Below are positions 10,053 through 20,091 of a DNA stretch of 64,000 nucleotides, one piece after another. The position numbers were made by a program, and so were the translations under genes. Under the pieces are notes generated by a model that was not told the DNA's origin, searched no databases, and saw nothing but the letters and a program-made list of their open reading frames with translations. How positions within the stretch are numbered: the stretch's first letter is position 1; the number at the start of each line of letters is the position of its first letter. The stretch spans positions 1 through 64,000 of the forward strand of contig NZ_JYKZ01000007.1 in the NCBI RefSeq assembly GCF_001043005.1, given 5' to 3'. Source of the DNA: Pseudomonas psychrophila. GTDB lineage: Bacteria > Pseudomonadota > Gammaproteobacteria > Pseudomonadales > Pseudomonadaceae.

Positions 10053-11051
10053 TCAGCGCAGTGCTTGCGGGTTCACCAGGTTGGCCGGGCGCTCACCGGC
10101 CAATGCCGCCAGGAGGTTATCGACAGCGCAGCGCGCCATGGCTTCGCGAGTTTCGTGAGTGGCCGAACCGATGTGCGGGGTGGCCACCACGTTATCCAGC
10201 TTTAGCAAGGGCGAGGTCAGTTCCAGTGGCTCGCGCTCGAACACGTCGAGCCCGGCGCCCCGTATCTGGCCTTGCTGCAAGGCGTTGATCAGCGCCGCTT
10301 CGTCCACCACCTTGCCGCGAGAGATATTGATAAAGATGCTCTCGGGGCGCATCAAGGCAAATTGCTCAGCACCGATCAGGCCTTCGGTCTGGGCAGTCAG
10401 GGGCAGGGTCAGGCAGATAAAATCGGCTTGCTGCAATAACTCATCCAGGCTGCGGTACTGTGCGTTGAAGCGTGCCTCGACAGCGGGTTTGGGCGAGTTG
10501 CTGTGGTAAATCACCGGCATCCCGAAGCCAAAGTGCCCGCGCTGGGCCAGGGCTTCGCCAATACGGCCCATGCCGATAATACCCAGGGTTTTGCCATGCA
10601 CGTCGGTGCCGAAATGCTCGGGGCCGACGTTTTTTTGCCATTGGCCATTACGCACCAGATTAGCCAGTTCCACCACGCGGCGGGCGCTGGCCAGCACCAG
10701 GGCAAAGCCGGTGTCGGCCGTGGTTTCGGTGAGCACGTCCGGGGTGTTGGTGAGCAGGACCTTGCGCTCGGTCAGGTAGTCGATGTCGTAGTTATCGACA
10801 CCCACCGACACGCTGGCCACTGCCTCGAGCGTTGGCGCCAGATCCAGCAACTGCGCATCCAGTTTCAGGCTTGCTCCCAGTATGCCTTGCGCCTGGGGCA
10901 GGGCTGCCCGCAGTGTGTTCATGCCGTCGGCGTCCAGGCGCTCGATCAGGGTGACATTGGCGTGGGCTTCAAGGCGCTGCATCAGCGCCGGGGACAGTTC
11001 TTTGTAGAGCACGACATTCTTTTTCAAGGGAATCACCAACGTTGAATTCAA
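10053..11051 (-). CDS. kguD: 2-ketogluconate-6-phosphate reductase
   Basis: A 332-residue D-2-hydroxyacid dehydrogenase that reduces 2-keto-6-phosphogluconate to 6-phosphogluconate, feeding the Entner-Doudoroff pathway. The NAD(P) motif is GIIGMGRIGEALA near residue 156. The catalytic trio is the arginine in NISRGKVVDE, the glutamate in DVFEREPL and the histidine in TPHIGSAT. It is the last gene of the kguE-K-T-D operon and overlaps the end of kguT by four bases. Alone it could be called a glyoxylate/hydroxypyruvate reductase; the operon makes KguD the better call. Confidence 0.9.
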   Translation of the reverse strand: MNSTLVIPLKKNVVLYKELSPALMQRLEAHANVTLIERLDADGMNTLRAALPQAQGILGASLKLDAQLLDLAPTLEAVASVSVGVDNYDIDYLTERKVLLTNTPDVLTETTADTGFALVLASARRVVELANLVRNGQWQKNVGPEHFGTDVHGKTLGIIGMGRIGEALAQRGHFGFGMPVIYHSNSPKPAVEARFNAQYRSLDELLQQADFICLTLPLTAQTEGLIGAEQFALMRPESIFINISRGKVVDEAALINALQQGQIRGAGLDVFEREPLELTSPLLKLDNVVATPHIGSATHETREAMARCAVDNLLAALAGERPANLVNPQALR

Positions 11052-12343
11052 GAGTGGGCCAGGCGTTGCGAAGTACTGTGTTGCGGCGCTGCAGGATCTT
11101 TGGCAGCGGGTTTGAGCATCAATGTCAGCAGCACCGAAATCATCAGGGCACCGCTCATCAGCAGGAAGGAAGCGCCCGTTGAGCCGGTGGAGCTGTTCAG
11201 ATAGCCAACCAGGTACGAGCCGGCAAATGAGCCCAGCGCGCCCATGCTGTTAATCAGGGCCATGGCGCCACCGGCCACGTTGGAGGGCAGTATTTCCGGG
11301 ATGATGGCGAAAAACGGGCCATAGGGTGCGTACATGCAGCCGCCGGCAATCACCAGCAACGCGTAGGACCACCAGAAGTGTTCGGCACCCAGCATGTAGG
11401 AACCATAGAAGGCGATGGAAGCGATCAGCAGCGGTGGCCAGACAAAGCGTTTGCGCTTTTGCAGTTTGTCCGAGCCCCATGACACCACCAGCATGGCGAT
11501 GACTGCCGCCAGGTAGGGAAGGGCCGAAAGCCAACCGGCCTCGACCATGTCCATCTGTGCACCCTGCTTGAGAATCGACGGCAGCCACAGCACAAAGCCG
11601 TACACCCCGATGCTCCAGCAAAAGAACTGCATGGCCAGCAGGATAACGGCAGGTGAACGAAACGCGGCCGCGTAGTTTTTTACCGGCTTCATGCCCACTT
11701 GCTCGGCATCTAGCGCGCTTTGCAGGTCCAGCTTTTCCTGGTTGCTCAGCCATTTTGCTTCGCTTGGACGGTCATCGGCCAGACGCCACCAGATAAACGC
11801 CCAGAACACGGCGGGCAGGCCTTCGACGATAAACATCCAGCGCCAGCTGTAATGTTGCACCAGATAGCCCGAAACCACGGACATCCAGAGCATGGTCACC
11901 GGGTTGCCCAGGATCAGAAAAGTGTTGGCACGGGAGCGTTCGGCACGGGTGAACCAATGACACAGGTACACCAGCATCGCTGGCATCACGGCGGCTTCAA
12001 CCACTCCGAGCATGAAGCGGATCACGATCAGCCAGTAGGCACTGGACACCACGCCGGTCAACGTGGCGAGGCTGCCCCAGAGGATCAGACTGACAAAAAT
12101 CAGTTTTTTGACGCTGTTTCTTTGCGCGTAAATCGCCCCGGGTACCTGAAAGAAGAAGTACCCGAGGAAGAACAGCGCGCCCAGCAGCGACGACAGGCCG
12201 GGCGTGATATTGAGGTCTTCGGCCATCCCGGAGGCAGCGGCGAAGCCATAGTTGGCACGGTCAAGGTACGCCAGGCTGTAGGTGATAAACACGATCGGCA
12301 TGATGTACCACCAGCGACGGGCGGCGAGTTTTAGCGATTGCAT
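11048..12343 (-). CDS. kguT: 2-ketogluconate transporter (MFS)
   Basis: A 431-residue major facilitator with about 12 membrane spans, of the anion:cation symporter group that includes glucarate and galactonate carriers. The N terminus has the typical YLDRANYGFA signature near residue 28. It imports 2-ketogluconate made from glucose in the periplasm. It lies between kguK (66-base gap) and kguD (four-base overlap). The function is set by position in the operon and subfamily rather than by specific substrate residues. Confidence 0.9.
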   Translation of the reverse strand: MQSLKLAARRWWYIMPIVFITYSLAYLDRANYGFAAASGMAEDLNITPGLSSLLGALFFLGYFFFQVPGAIYAQRNSVKKLIFVSLILWGSLATLTGVVSSAYWLIVIRFMLGVVEAAVMPAMLVYLCHWFTRAERSRANTFLILGNPVTMLWMSVVSGYLVQHYSWRWMFIVEGLPAVFWAFIWWRLADDRPSEAKWLSNQEKLDLQSALDAEQVGMKPVKNYAAAFRSPAVILLAMQFFCWSIGVYGFVLWLPSILKQGAQMDMVEAGWLSALPYLAAVIAMLVVSWGSDKLQKRKRFVWPPLLIASIAFYGSYMLGAEHFWWSYALLVIAGGCMYAPYGPFFAIIPEILPSNVAGGAMALINSMGALGSFAGSYLVGYLNSSTGSTGASFLLMSGALMISVLLTLMLKPAAKDPAAPQHSTSQRLAHS

Positions 12344-12409
12344 GTGGGGTGCTCCTGAGCTTGTTTTTGTTTTTTCGCAGCAGGTGACGAGTCAAGTGAG
12401 TAACGGTGT

Positions 12410-13363
12410 TTAAAGGGACGCGGGCAGCGCGTTGTATTCGTTCAGTTCGGCACGGTTCGGCAAGCCTTCCATGTCGCCACGGCTCTGCACGGCACGACTG
12501 CCGATCCAGTTGGCTCGTTGTACGGCCTGGTCAAATCCGAGGTTTTCGAGCAGGGCACTGACCACGCCGACGGCAAAGCCATCACCGGCACCTACGGTGT
12601 CGATGACGTTGGCGACGGGCACAGCCGGGACAAACTGTTGATCCTGGGCCGTGCGATAGAACGCGCCTTTGGCTCCCAGCTTGATGATTACCGCTTCAGC
12701 ACCCTGGTCGAGGTAGAACGCGGCAATATCAGCCGGATCGTCGTAACCGGTCAGTAACCGGCCTTCGCTCAAGCCCGGCAGCACCCAGTCGGCACTCGCG
12801 GCGAGGGCGTTGATGTCTCGAATCATCTGTTGCTCGCTGGCCCACAGCGAAGGTCTCAGATTGGGGTCAAAGGACACGCTGTTGCCTGCGGCACGCATCG
12901 ACTTCATCAACTCAAAGGACAATTCATTGCAGCTCGGCGAGAGTGCAGGGGGAATGCCGGTGGCGTGCAAGTGCCTGGCACTGAGCAACTGCGGGTTGAG
13001 TGCAGAGCTGCTCAGGTGGCTGGCGGCCGAGCCGCGGCGGAAGTATTCGACCTGCGGGTCGCTGCCATCATCGACGCGGGACTTGAGCTGAAAGCCTGTG
13101 GGGTGCTGCGGATCGATCTCGACGTGCTGACAATCCAGACCTTCGGCTTGCAGCGTGTTGAGTACAAAGCGCCCCAGGGAGTCGGCGCCTACGCGGCTCA
13201 GCCAGGCGACATTGAAACCCAGGCGGGCAAGGCCAATGGCTACGTTGCTGTCCGCCCCGGCGATACGCTTGTGGAACTGCTCAACCTGCGCCAGATCGCC
13301 TGTGTGGTCGGCGACCAGCATGGCCATGGTTTCGCCAAACGACAACACATCCACCTTAGACAT
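12410..13363 (-). CDS. kguK: 2-ketogluconate kinase (PfkB family)
   Basis: A 317-residue ribokinase-like sugar kinase that phosphorylates 2-ketogluconate at position 6. The N-terminal sugar-binding signature ([15 protein letters not shown]) is near residue 34, and the anion-hole and catalytic-base motif [11 protein letters not shown] is near residue 255. It overlaps the end of kguE by eight bases, so the two are probably translationally coupled. PfkB kinases acting on KDG look similar; the neighbours decide the call. Confidence 0.9.
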   Translation of the reverse strand: MSKVDVLSFGETMAMLVADHTGDLAQVEQFHKRIAGADSNVAIGLARLGFNVAWLSRVGADSLGRFVLNTLQAEGLDCQHVEIDPQHPTGFQLKSRVDDGSDPQVEYFRRGSAASHLSSSALNPQLLSARHLHATGIPPALSPSCNELSFELMKSMRAAGNSVSFDPNLRPSLWASEQQMIRDINALAASADWVLPGLSEGRLLTGYDDPADIAAFYLDQGAEAVIIKLGAKGAFYRTAQDQQFVPAVPVANVIDTVGAGDGFAVGVVSALLENLGFDQAVQRANWIGSRAVQSRGDMEGLPNRAELNEYNALPASL

Positions 13364-14138
13364 GGCTCAGCTCCTGTTGCTTTTGGCTCAAGCGCGCCAG
13401 CACGGCAACATGCTCTTGGGTCAGTCCTTCGAGATCTGCGCCCTGCAGCGGATATTCAATGGCCCGTGTCAGGCCGTGGGGCATGTGGGTCATCAGGTGT
13501 TGCCACTGTTGCAAGTCGATGGCGGTCGGCGGCGTAGCGACCAGCTTGCCGTCCGGGCGCCGGACCACGCCTTTACAGTGCAGGTAGGTGACGTATCGGC
13601 CCAGCAGGCGGGCGGCGGTGCTGGCCGACTGATCCTGCCACTGCCAGTTGCCGATATCGAACGTCATGCTGATGGGCGCTTGTTGCTGTTCAACCTGATC
13701 GAAAAAGCGCTGCATGGGTTCAATGCGGCCGCCGTAAGAGGTCTGGTCGTTTTCCACCAGCAGACGCACCGGTTGCTGGTTGAGGCAGGCTGCGAGGTTT
13801 TGTAAGTCACAGTGTTCAGTGAAGTAGCCCAACGACACTTTCAGCCATTGGGCGCCGAACGCATGGGCCCGCTTCAGGGTGGCCAGCAGCTGGGTATTGG
13901 GCCGTGACTGGCCGGCTTCCCACAGCTCCAGTGGCGAGGAGAATACGCACTCCAGCCCCAGTTGCTGTACGGACCGGCTGAAGGCGAGCGGATCCTCTGT
14001 GGTCAGCAGTTCTTCGCGCAGTTCGATGCGGGACACGCCCGCATTGGCCAGCAATTCAATGAAGCTGTCTTGTCCGCGCTGGCGAACCAGATCGGCGCCG
14101 TAGCTCGACAGGCTGATGGAAACGGGGAATGTAGTCAT
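13356..14138 (-). CDS. kguE: KguE sugar isomerase/epimerase-like protein
   Basis: A 260-residue TIM-barrel of the xylose isomerase-like (AP endonuclease 2) superfamily. Metal-ligand candidates are seen in [21 protein letters not shown] and MTFDIGNW. KguE is the first gene of the Pseudomonas 2-ketogluconate operon; its exact reaction is not well defined and may be an epimerase or isomerase step. The operator at 14152-14165 lies 13 bases upstream of its ATG, so PtxS bound there would block the promoter or the start of transcription. Confidence 0.88.
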   Translation of the reverse strand: MTTFPVSISLSSYGADLVRQRGQDSFIELLANAGVSRIELREELLTTEDPLAFSRSVQQLGLECVFSSPLELWEAGQSRPNTQLLATLKRAHAFGAQWLKVSLGYFTEHCDLQNLAACLNQQPVRLLVENDQTSYGGRIEPMQRFFDQVEQQQAPISMTFDIGNWQWQDQSASTAARLLGRYVTYLHCKGVVRRPDGKLVATPPTAIDLQQWQHLMTHMPHGLTRAIEYPLQGADLEGLTQEHVAVLARLSQKQQELSHV

Positions 14139-14151
14139 TGTTATTAATCTC

Positions 14152-14165
14152 TGAAACCGGTTTCA
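14152..14165. promoter_or_regulatory. PtxS operator upstream of kguE
   Basis: A perfect 14-base palindrome, TGAAACCGGTTTCA, identical to the PtxS operator established for P. aeruginosa and P. putida. It sits immediately upstream of kguE. PtxS is released by 2-ketogluconate, which would induce kguEKTD. A weak CGGCTGG/CCAGCCG inverted repeat at 14183-14214 lies between this site and ptxS and may separate the two units. Confidence 0.9.
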
Positions 14166-14222
14166 TTTTATTGTGCGTTAAACGGCTGGGGACCGGTTCA
14201 AGGGTTACCAGCCGCTAAAGTG

Positions 14223-15248
14223 TCAGGCCGTCAGGGGTTGTGTTGAGCCGCGAATAATCAGTTGCGCTGGAAAATCCAGCGCCCGGGCCGGTGACGTATC
14301 ACCGCCCAGGCGTTTGAGCAGGCAGTCAAAAGCACTTGCGCCAATCTGTTGCGTGGGCTGGGCCAGGGCGGTGATGCCGCTGCCCACCAACGGGAACCAC
14401 TCCAGGTCATCGAGGGCAATCAGGCCCACATCTTCGAACAAGCGGCAGTTCAACTCGCGTAACACCTGGGTGCACGCCAGCGCGGCGAGGCCGTTGGCGC
14501 AAAAAATCGCTTTGGGGCCGTGGCCGGGTGTTTGCAGGAAAGTCTGGAGGTCGGCGCGCAGGCCTGAGCCGGTTTTAACCACGGCGCCACGCAGGGCAGG
14601 GCGTGCAGCCAGTTGCCCGGTAAAACTGTTGATACGTTCGGTCCTCGAACTCGTGCCATCAACCGGCTCGCTGACCAGCAGCACGTCGCGATAACCCTGC
14701 TGCTCAAGATGCTCCAGTGCCATGCGCACTGCTTCGGGGTTGTCGAGGCCGACCAGATCCGTGTGCAGTTGCTCGACTTTGCGATCGATCAGCACGATGG
14801 GCATTTCTTGATGCAGTTCTTTTAGCGCGTCAGGGTCATGGCCAAGGGTGTTAAGGATCAGGCCCTCGATATTGTAGGAGCGCAGTGCTGCCAGATGTTG
14901 GCGCTCCTGCTCGTCATTACGGTCGGTGTTACAGACCACCAAGTTGTAACCGTGCAAACGGCAGGCGGTTTCGACGCCGTGCATGATCGCAATTGAATAG
15001 GGGTTGCGAATATCGGCCACCAGCATCCCGATCAGCCGGGTGCGACCACGCTTCAGGCCTCGGGCCATTTGATTGGGCCGATAGCCCAAATCGTTGATTG
15101 CCCGCTCGATACGCTCGGCAATGGCTTCGGACAGCAAGGCGCGGTCTTCGCCAATAAAGCGCGACACGCTGGCCTTGGATACGCCGGCCCGCTGGGCAAC
15201 ATCGAGCATGGTCACGCGGGTGCGCTGGGCTGCTGAAAAACTGTTCAC
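14223..15248 (-). CDS. ptxS: LacI-family regulator PtxS
   Basis: A 341-residue LacI/GalR repressor. The helix-turn-helix is at residues 14-33 (MLDVAQRAGVSKASVSRFIG), and a hinge helix plus a periplasmic-binding-protein-like effector domain follow. PtxS represses the kgu operon and its own gene and responds to 2-ketogluconate. A GTG start is used; the ATG at residue 14 would remove the lead-in to the helix-turn-helix. It lies directly upstream of kguE on the same strand, with an operator upstream of each gene. Confidence 0.92.
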   Translation of the reverse strand: MNSFSAAQRTRVTMLDVAQRAGVSKASVSRFIGEDRALLSEAIAERIERAINDLGYRPNQMARGLKRGRTRLIGMLVADIRNPYSIAIMHGVETACRLHGYNLVVCNTDRNDEQERQHLAALRSYNIEGLILNTLGHDPDALKELHQEMPIVLIDRKVEQLHTDLVGLDNPEAVRMALEHLEQQGYRDVLLVSEPVDGTSSRTERINSFTGQLAARPALRGAVVKTGSGLRADLQTFLQTPGHGPKAIFCANGLAALACTQVLRELNCRLFEDVGLIALDDLEWFPLVGSGITALAQPTQQIGASAFDCLLKRLGGDTSPARALDFPAQLIIRGSTQPLTA

Positions 15249-15299
15249 GGCCTGAAACCTTTTATTTGAGTTATCGCAGGCGGTTTCGCATTAGGTAGC

Positions 15300-15313
15300 T
15301 GAAACCGGTTTCA
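15300..15313. promoter_or_regulatory. PtxS operator upstream of ptxS
   Basis: A second perfect TGAAACCGGTTTCA, 51 bases upstream of the ptxS GTG start, as expected for autoregulation. Partial half-sites (CTGAAACC at 15251, CGGTTTC at 15281) lie between it and the gene. Confidence 0.9.
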
Positions 15314-15395
15314 TGGGAACTCAAAAGGGTCGGTCTAGTCAAGTCTCGTCTTTAAACAGTCATGTATTGCAATGGGGCGGTTCGAGGTGGCGCCA

Positions 15396-15487
15396 TCTCG
15401 AGCGCGCTCGCTCCCACAGGGACTTCGGCGCCAACAGAATTTGAGCCTTGCAGGGATTATCGTGGGAGTGAGCCTGCGAGGATCAGG
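15396..15487. repeat. REP doublet between ptxS and chemoreceptor gene
   Basis: Two inverted, somewhat degraded REP copies: CGAGCGCGCTCGCTCCCACA at about 15399 and CGTGGGAGTGAGCCTGCGAG at about 15461. They fill the space between the end of the chemoreceptor gene and the ptxS promoter region. Confidence 0.7.
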
Positions 15488-15521
15488 TTTAGAACGCTCC
15501 GAAACACCTGTGGGCGCTGGC

Positions 15522-17156
15522 TCACACTCTGAACTGGCGCAGCAACCCATTGAGTTGCACGCTCAATTCCTTGAGGTGGGCACTGGCGGCGCTCGACTGC
15601 TCTGCCGCCTGGGCGGTGCCCTGGGATAGCTCGGCGGCCTGGGTCACGTTCTGGTTGATGTCTTCCACCACGTGGGCCTGCTGCAAGGTGGCACTGGCTA
15701 TGGACGCATTGAGATCGTTGAGATTGCTCAGCGCATGGCCAATGCTGGTCAGGCTTTGTCCCGCCTGGGTCGCCTGTTCGATGGTCAGCGCAGAGGCCCG
15801 GCTGCTGCTGCCGATCACAGTGACCGCGGCTTCGGAATGCTTCTGCAAGCCTTCGATCATGGTCTGGATTTCAGCCGTGGATTTTTGCGTGCGCTGGGCC
15901 AGCAGTCGAACTTCGTCAGCCACAACCGCAAAACCACGACCCTGCTCGCCTGCACGAGCCGCTTCGATTGCTGCGTTGAGCGCCAGCAGGTTGGTTTGCT
16001 CGGCAATCGAGCGGATCACTTCAAGTACGCTGCCAATCTCGCTGCTTTGCGTGGCCAGGGTCCGGATCACTTCCACTGCCTGATTGATGGTGCCGGACAG
16101 TTGGTCGATCTGTTGCAGGCTGCTGTCGATGTTTTGCTGGCCAAGCTCGGCTTGGGACTGGGCGCCACGCATCTCACTGGCGGCGTGTTCGGCGTTTTTA
16201 GCCACTTCTTGCACGGCGTACGTCACTTCGTTGATGGCCGTGGCGACCTGATCCATTTGCAGGGCCTGCTGCTGGCTGCGCTGCTGGGCGTCGGTCGCGT
16301 CATTGCCCAGCTCAGTGGAGGATTGCTCCAGTGCAGTGGCAGTGGACTGCAGATGGCTGATCACATTGCGCAGTTTGGCGGTAAAGGCATTGAAATGCTG
16401 AGCCAGGAGGGTGACTTCATCTCGGCCGTGGGTATCGAGGCTACGGGTCAGGTCGCTTTCGCCACTGGCAATATTGGCCATGGCCTGAACGGCCTCTTGC
16501 AAAGGTCGTACGATGCTGCGGGCAATCAGGGTGACCAGCAGCGCCATGATCAGCGCTATGCCAAGACCCGCCCAACTGGCTTTCCAGGCCTGAGCGCGAA
16601 ACTCGGCCTGCATATCGTCTATATAGACACCAGAACCAATGACCCAACCCCAAGGCTCGAACAGCTGCACATAGGAGGTTTTCTGCACCGGTGCCTCGGC
16701 GCCGGGTTTTGGCCAGCGATAGTCGACCATGCCCGCGCCTCTGGTTTTGGCCAGATTTGCCATTTCGTTAAAAATCCCGAAGCCGTCAGGGTCCTTGATG
16801 GCCGACAGGTCTTTGCCGTCGAGCTTGGGGTTGGTGGGGTGCATGACCATGTAAGGGCGCAGGTCGTTGATCCAGAAATAGTCATCATTGTCGTAACGCA
16901 GTTTGCTGATAACGCTCAGAGCCTGTTGTTGGGCGGCTTCACGGCTCAAACTGCCGGCCGTTTCCAGCCCCTGGTAGTAACTGAGCACGCCACTGACGGC
17001 CTGCACCACATGTTGGGTCTTCTGGGCTTTGCCTTCATACAAATCGTCATGTATCTGCTTTAGCATCAACAAGCCCAACGCCAGCAGCATCGCCATTGCA
17101 ACGATCAGAATCAGCCATAAACGTCGACTGATGGACAACCCGCGCAGGGTATTCAT
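15522..17156 (-). CDS. Methyl-accepting chemotaxis protein, single-Cache sensor
   Basis: A 544-residue transmembrane chemoreceptor. The order is a first membrane span (about 12-33), a periplasmic single-Cache domain (about 40-190, with [17 protein letters not shown] and [12 protein letters not shown]), a second span (about 195-215), HAMP, and the signalling hairpin ([20 protein letters not shown] near residue 392). The C terminus lacks a CheR/CheB tether pentapeptide. The sCache type and the PYMVMHP motif match receptors for acetate, pyruvate, propionate or lactate such as P. putida McpP; the ligand is inferred. GGAG lies 9 bases upstream of the ATG. It stands alone. Confidence 0.9.
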   Translation of the reverse strand: MNTLRGLSISRRLWLILIVAMAMLLALGLLMLKQIHDDLYEGKAQKTQHVVQAVSGVLSYYQGLETAGSLSREAAQQQALSVISKLRYDNDDYFWINDLRPYMVMHPTNPKLDGKDLSAIKDPDGFGIFNEMANLAKTRGAGMVDYRWPKPGAEAPVQKTSYVQLFEPWGWVIGSGVYIDDMQAEFRAQAWKASWAGLGIALIMALLVTLIARSIVRPLQEAVQAMANIASGESDLTRSLDTHGRDEVTLLAQHFNAFTAKLRNVISHLQSTATALEQSSTELGNDATDAQQRSQQQALQMDQVATAINEVTYAVQEVAKNAEHAASEMRGAQSQAELGQQNIDSSLQQIDQLSGTINQAVEVIRTLATQSSEIGSVLEVIRSIAEQTNLLALNAAIEAARAGEQGRGFAVVADEVRLLAQRTQKSTAEIQTMIEGLQKHSEAAVTVIGSSSRASALTIEQATQAGQSLTSIGHALSNLNDLNASIASATLQQAHVVEDINQNVTQAAELSQGTAQAAEQSSAASAHLKELSVQLNGLLRQFRV

Positions 17157-17439
17157 AAAGGGTGACTCCTTGTTTTTCTTTTTGTGGTGTTTCGTAGAAC
17201 AACTTTTTTCAGACTTGCCTGTCAGACGAAACCGAAGTCATGTCATAGCAGCGAAAGTAGAACGTGTCTGATAGGATCTCGGCCGAAATTGGCAAAGCTT
17301 CATCTTTATTGATTTCTGACAGTTTTTTCACACCGTTCCGGGGAACATCCCGCACCTGAAATCGACTTCAGGGCAGCGGTGGCAAACACTAAATCAAGAC
17401 TAATCAGCTCTGCATGAGGCAGGGCTTTATGGGGGAATA

Positions 17440-18270
17440 ATGGATCTTTGGACTGCCGCTCAGGCGTTGATACTTGGCGTCGTTGAGGGCTTGACGGAGT
17501 TTTTGCCGATCTCGAGCACCGGCCACCAGATTATTGTGGCCGACTTGCTGAACTTCGGCGGCGAGCGGGCGATGGCGTTCAACATCATCATCCAGCTGGG
17601 CGCCATTTTGGCTGTGGTCTGGGAATTTCGTCGCAAGATCATCGACGTTGTCGTCGGTTTGCCCACTAAACCAGAGGCTCGCCGCTTTACCACCAACCTG
17701 ATCATTGCCGTGATGCCTGCGGTGGTGTTGGGGGTGATTTTTGCCGATGTGATTCACGAGTACCTGTTCAACCCGATTACCGTTGCCACGGCCTTGGTGG
17801 TAGGTGGTGTGATCATGTTGTGGGCTGAACGTCGCCAGCACGTGATTCGTGTGGAAACAGTGGACGACATGAACTGGAAAGACGCGGTCAAAATCGGCTT
17901 TGCGCAATGCCTGGCGATGATTCCCGGTACTTCGCGCTCTGGCTCGACCATTATTGGCGGCCTGCTGTTTGGCTTGTCGCGCAAGGCGGCGACCGAGTTT
18001 TCATTCTTCCTGGCCATGCCAACCATGGTCGGTGCAGCGGTGTACTCGGGCTACAAATACCGTCATCTGTTCCAGCCTGACGACTTGCCGGTGTTCGCGA
18101 TTGGTTTTGTGACCTCGTTTATCTTCGCCATGATCGCGGTACGGGCATTGCTGAAGTTTATTTCGAACCACAGTTATGCCGTGTTCGCCTGGTATCGCAT
18201 TGGGTTTGGCCTGCTGATTCTGGCCACGTGGCAGTTCGGCTGGATCGACTGGTCAGCGGCTTCCGCGTGA
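17440..18270 (+). CDS. uppP: Undecaprenyl-diphosphate phosphatase
   Basis: A 276-residue integral membrane enzyme (BacA/UppP) that recycles undecaprenyl pyrophosphate to the carrier lipid used in peptidoglycan and O-antigen synthesis. Both signature motifs are present: [14 protein letters not shown] near residue 17 and [13 protein letters not shown] near residue 164. It starts at an ATG after a 283-base gap from the chemoreceptor; that gap holds two short palindromes (GTTCCGGGGAAC near 17334 and CCTGAA/TTCAGG near 17354) of unknown meaning. Its last codons overlap the DUF1294 gene. Confidence 0.95.
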   Translation: MDLWTAAQALILGVVEGLTEFLPISSTGHQIIVADLLNFGGERAMAFNIIIQLGAILAVVWEFRRKIIDVVVGLPTKPEARRFTTNLIIAVMPAVVLGVIFADVIHEYLFNPITVATALVVGGVIMLWAERRQHVIRVETVDDMNWKDAVKIGFAQCLAMIPGTSRSGSTIIGGLLFGLSRKAATEFSFFLAMPTMVGAAVYSGYKYRHLFQPDDLPVFAIGFVTSFIFAMIAVRALLKFISNHSYAVFAWYRIGFGLLILATWQFGWIDWSAASA

Positions 18271-18704
18271 AAAACAAGGTTAAGGATCGGCGCGAATCAG
18301 CCGGCATGCGTGAGCCCAAGGGCGCCTCGATTCGTGGTGTGAAGCTCAAGCTGCTGGTATTGGCGTTGCTCTGTGCGTTGCCGCTGGGCGGTTCGGTGAA
18401 CCTGCTGTTCTCCGGGGGCAGCCGCATGCCCTTGCTGGCTTACACAGTTGCCAGCCTCGTGGCGTTTGGCCTTTATTGGTACGACAAGCAGCAGGCCAGG
18501 ACTGGCCAGTGGCGCACCCCGGAAAACGTCCTGCACGGGGTTGAGCTGCTGGGCGGGTGGCCGGGAGCCTTGGTGGCGCAACAGGTGTTTCGCCACAAAA
18601 CCCGCAAGGTGTCTTACCAGGTATTTTTCTGGCTGATCGTGGCTTTGCACCAGGTGATCTGGATTGACGTTCTGTTCGTGAAAATGACCTTTGCGAACCT
18701 GTAG
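18267..18704 (+). CDS. DUF1294 membrane protein
   Basis: A 145-residue inner-membrane protein of the DUF1294 family, with about four hydrophobic segments. The conserved core is [37 protein letters not shown] (residues about 72-108, shown here only as its landmarks YDKQ, RTPE and LLGGWPG). Many homologues carry a cold-shock domain in front; here there is only a short charged N terminus. A GTG start overlapping the uppP stop (GTGA) suggests coupling, but the ATG at 18306 is also possible. The function is unknown. Confidence 0.75.
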   Translation: MKNKVKDRRESAGMREPKGASIRGVKLKLLVLALLCALPLGGSVNLLFSGGSRMPLLAYTVASLVAFGLYWYDKQQARTGQWRTPENVLHGVELLGGWPGALVAQQVFRHKTRKVSYQVFFWLIVALHQVIWIDVLFVKMTFANL

Positions 18705-18707
18705 CGA

Positions 18708-19061
18708 CTAAAGCAACAAGCCGATCTGACGTTTTTTGGCCAGCTTGCTGACCACCAATTGATGGGAGCGGCGTAACAGGTCTTGCAGTTCTGCAGCGTC
18801 CATCGGGTAGGGCGCTTGCATGTTGATCCAGAACGCCCGCGCCAGATACGGCGACGGGCGTATGCCTGGACGGTCGACATACCCCAGAAACAACTCTTTC
18901 TCGACCTTGAACGAGAGCCCGTCACGGTTCAGGTTGAACAGGGCAAACATCTTGCTCTCGTCAACATAAAACACCTGAACACCTCCCCATTTCACGTCTT
19001 CCTTGACGCCCGGCAGGCTGCGGCAGAATTCAGCTACGTCATGTTTGGTCATCTGGGTCAT
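18708..19061 (-). CDS. MmcQ/YjbR family DNA-binding-like protein
   Basis: A 117-residue protein of the YjbR/MmcQ (CyaY-like) fold. Landmarks are DVKWGGVQVFYVDESKMFALFN near residue 20 (KWGG, VFYV, MFAL) and the C-terminal helix with LLRRSHQLVVSKLAKK. The fold is often annotated as DNA-binding, but its function is not firmly known. Its ATG overlaps the stop of the LysR gene by four bases, so the two are co-transcribed. Confidence 0.85.
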   Translation of the reverse strand: MTQMTKHDVAEFCRSLPGVKEDVKWGGVQVFYVDESKMFALFNLNRDGLSFKVEKELFLGYVDRPGIRPSPYLARAFWINMQAPYPMDAAELQDLLRRSHQLVVSKLAKKRQIGLLL

Positions 19062-19966
19062 AGCAGTTTGTCTCCACAGCTTTCAAATGACTCGACCAAG
19101 TGGTCGATCCAGGCCCTGACGGCAGGCATCACGCCGCGTCGATGGGGGTATACCGCATGCAGCCAGCCACCTGGCAGTGTCCATGTGGGCAAGATCTGAA
19201 CCAGCTGCCCGTCTTGCAGTTCCTGTTCGCAATACATCATGGGCAGTACCGTAAAGCCCAGGCCGGACAGGGTACAGGCTTTGCGCACGACAAAATCGTC
19301 GATACCCAAACGCGCTTCGAGAACCAGGTTACAGGCCTTGCCCTGTTCATCGAGCATGCGCAAATGAACCATGCGATCCGCCTCAAGCGCCCCCAGCAGC
19401 GGGACGTTTTTCAAGTCTTCGGGGCTCTCGACAGGCCACTGACGGGCAAACTCGGGGCTAGCCACCATCACGGTGCGGGCCTGACGCAGGCGTCGCGTGA
19501 CCAGCAACGGGTCTTCATCGCCTTCTTCGCGAACACGCAAGGCGACGTCAATGCCTTCAGTGACCAGATCGACGCGCCGGTTAAGCAGGCTGACTTCCAG
19601 TTGCACAAGAGGGTAGGCCTGCAGAAATGAGCTGATTACGCTGGGCATGAATTCATGTGCCAGGCCCACAGGACACGTCACGCGCAAGCGTCCCCGTGGC
19701 TCGCTGGACATACTGGCGACAGCCTCATCGGCCATTTCGGCCTCAAGCAACATGGCCTGGCAATGGCGCAGGTAGCGTTCACCCACCGCCGTAAGCTTGA
19801 GTTGACGTGTCGTACGCTGCAGCAGGCGGGCGCCAAGGCGCTCTTCAAGCTCGGCCACCCGGCGCGACAAGCGTGACTTTGGAATCCCCAGCAGCCGACC
19901 CGCCGCGGCAAAGCCACCGGCTTCGACCACCTTGGCGAAGTAATACAGGTCATTCAGGTCTTGCAT
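19058..19966 (-). CDS. LysR-family transcriptional regulator
   Basis: A 302-residue LysR regulator. The winged helix-turn-helix occupies residues about 1-60 ([20 protein letters not shown], then [15 protein letters not shown]), and an effector-binding domain follows. It is divergent from azoR across 125 bases, the usual layout for a LysR regulator controlling its neighbour. Related regulators in Pseudomonas often sit next to azoreductase genes. The inducer is unknown, but a quinone or other electrophile would be in keeping with the target. Confidence 0.88.
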   Translation of the reverse strand: MQDLNDLYYFAKVVEAGGFAAAGRLLGIPKSRLSRRVAELEERLGARLLQRTTRQLKLTAVGERYLRHCQAMLLEAEMADEAVASMSSEPRGRLRVTCPVGLAHEFMPSVISSFLQAYPLVQLEVSLLNRRVDLVTEGIDVALRVREEGDEDPLLVTRRLRQARTVMVASPEFARQWPVESPEDLKNVPLLGALEADRMVHLRMLDEQGKACNLVLEARLGIDDFVVRKACTLSGLGFTVLPMMYCEQELQDGQLVQILPTWTLPGGWLHAVYPHRRGVMPAVRAWIDHLVESFESCGDKLL

Positions 19967-19999
19967 GGCGGGCTCACTGTCCTATGGATGGGACGAACT

Positions 20000-20027
20000 A
20001 TCGCACGATGGCTAACTTATCGTCGAT
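20000..20027. promoter_or_regulatory. Candidate LysR binding sites between lysR and azoR
   Basis: The 125-base divergent region contains two ATCG-CGAT palindromes, ATCGCACGAT at 20000-20009 and ATCGTCGAT at 20019-20027, about two helical turns apart. This is consistent with a LysR-type operator, but the match is short and unverified. Confidence 0.3.
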
Positions 20028-20091
20028 TGCTTTCATAGGTAGCATCTCCTCCATCAGATCGCCCAGTAGCGGTCCTCATTTGGAGATCACC

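Noticed and set aside
14186..14202. Third PtxS-like site (GGACCGGTTCA)
   Set aside because: Only the CCGG core and one half match; too degenerate to count as an operator.
15672..17063. 463-codon frame opposite the chemoreceptor gene
   Set aside because: Antisense shadow; no domains.
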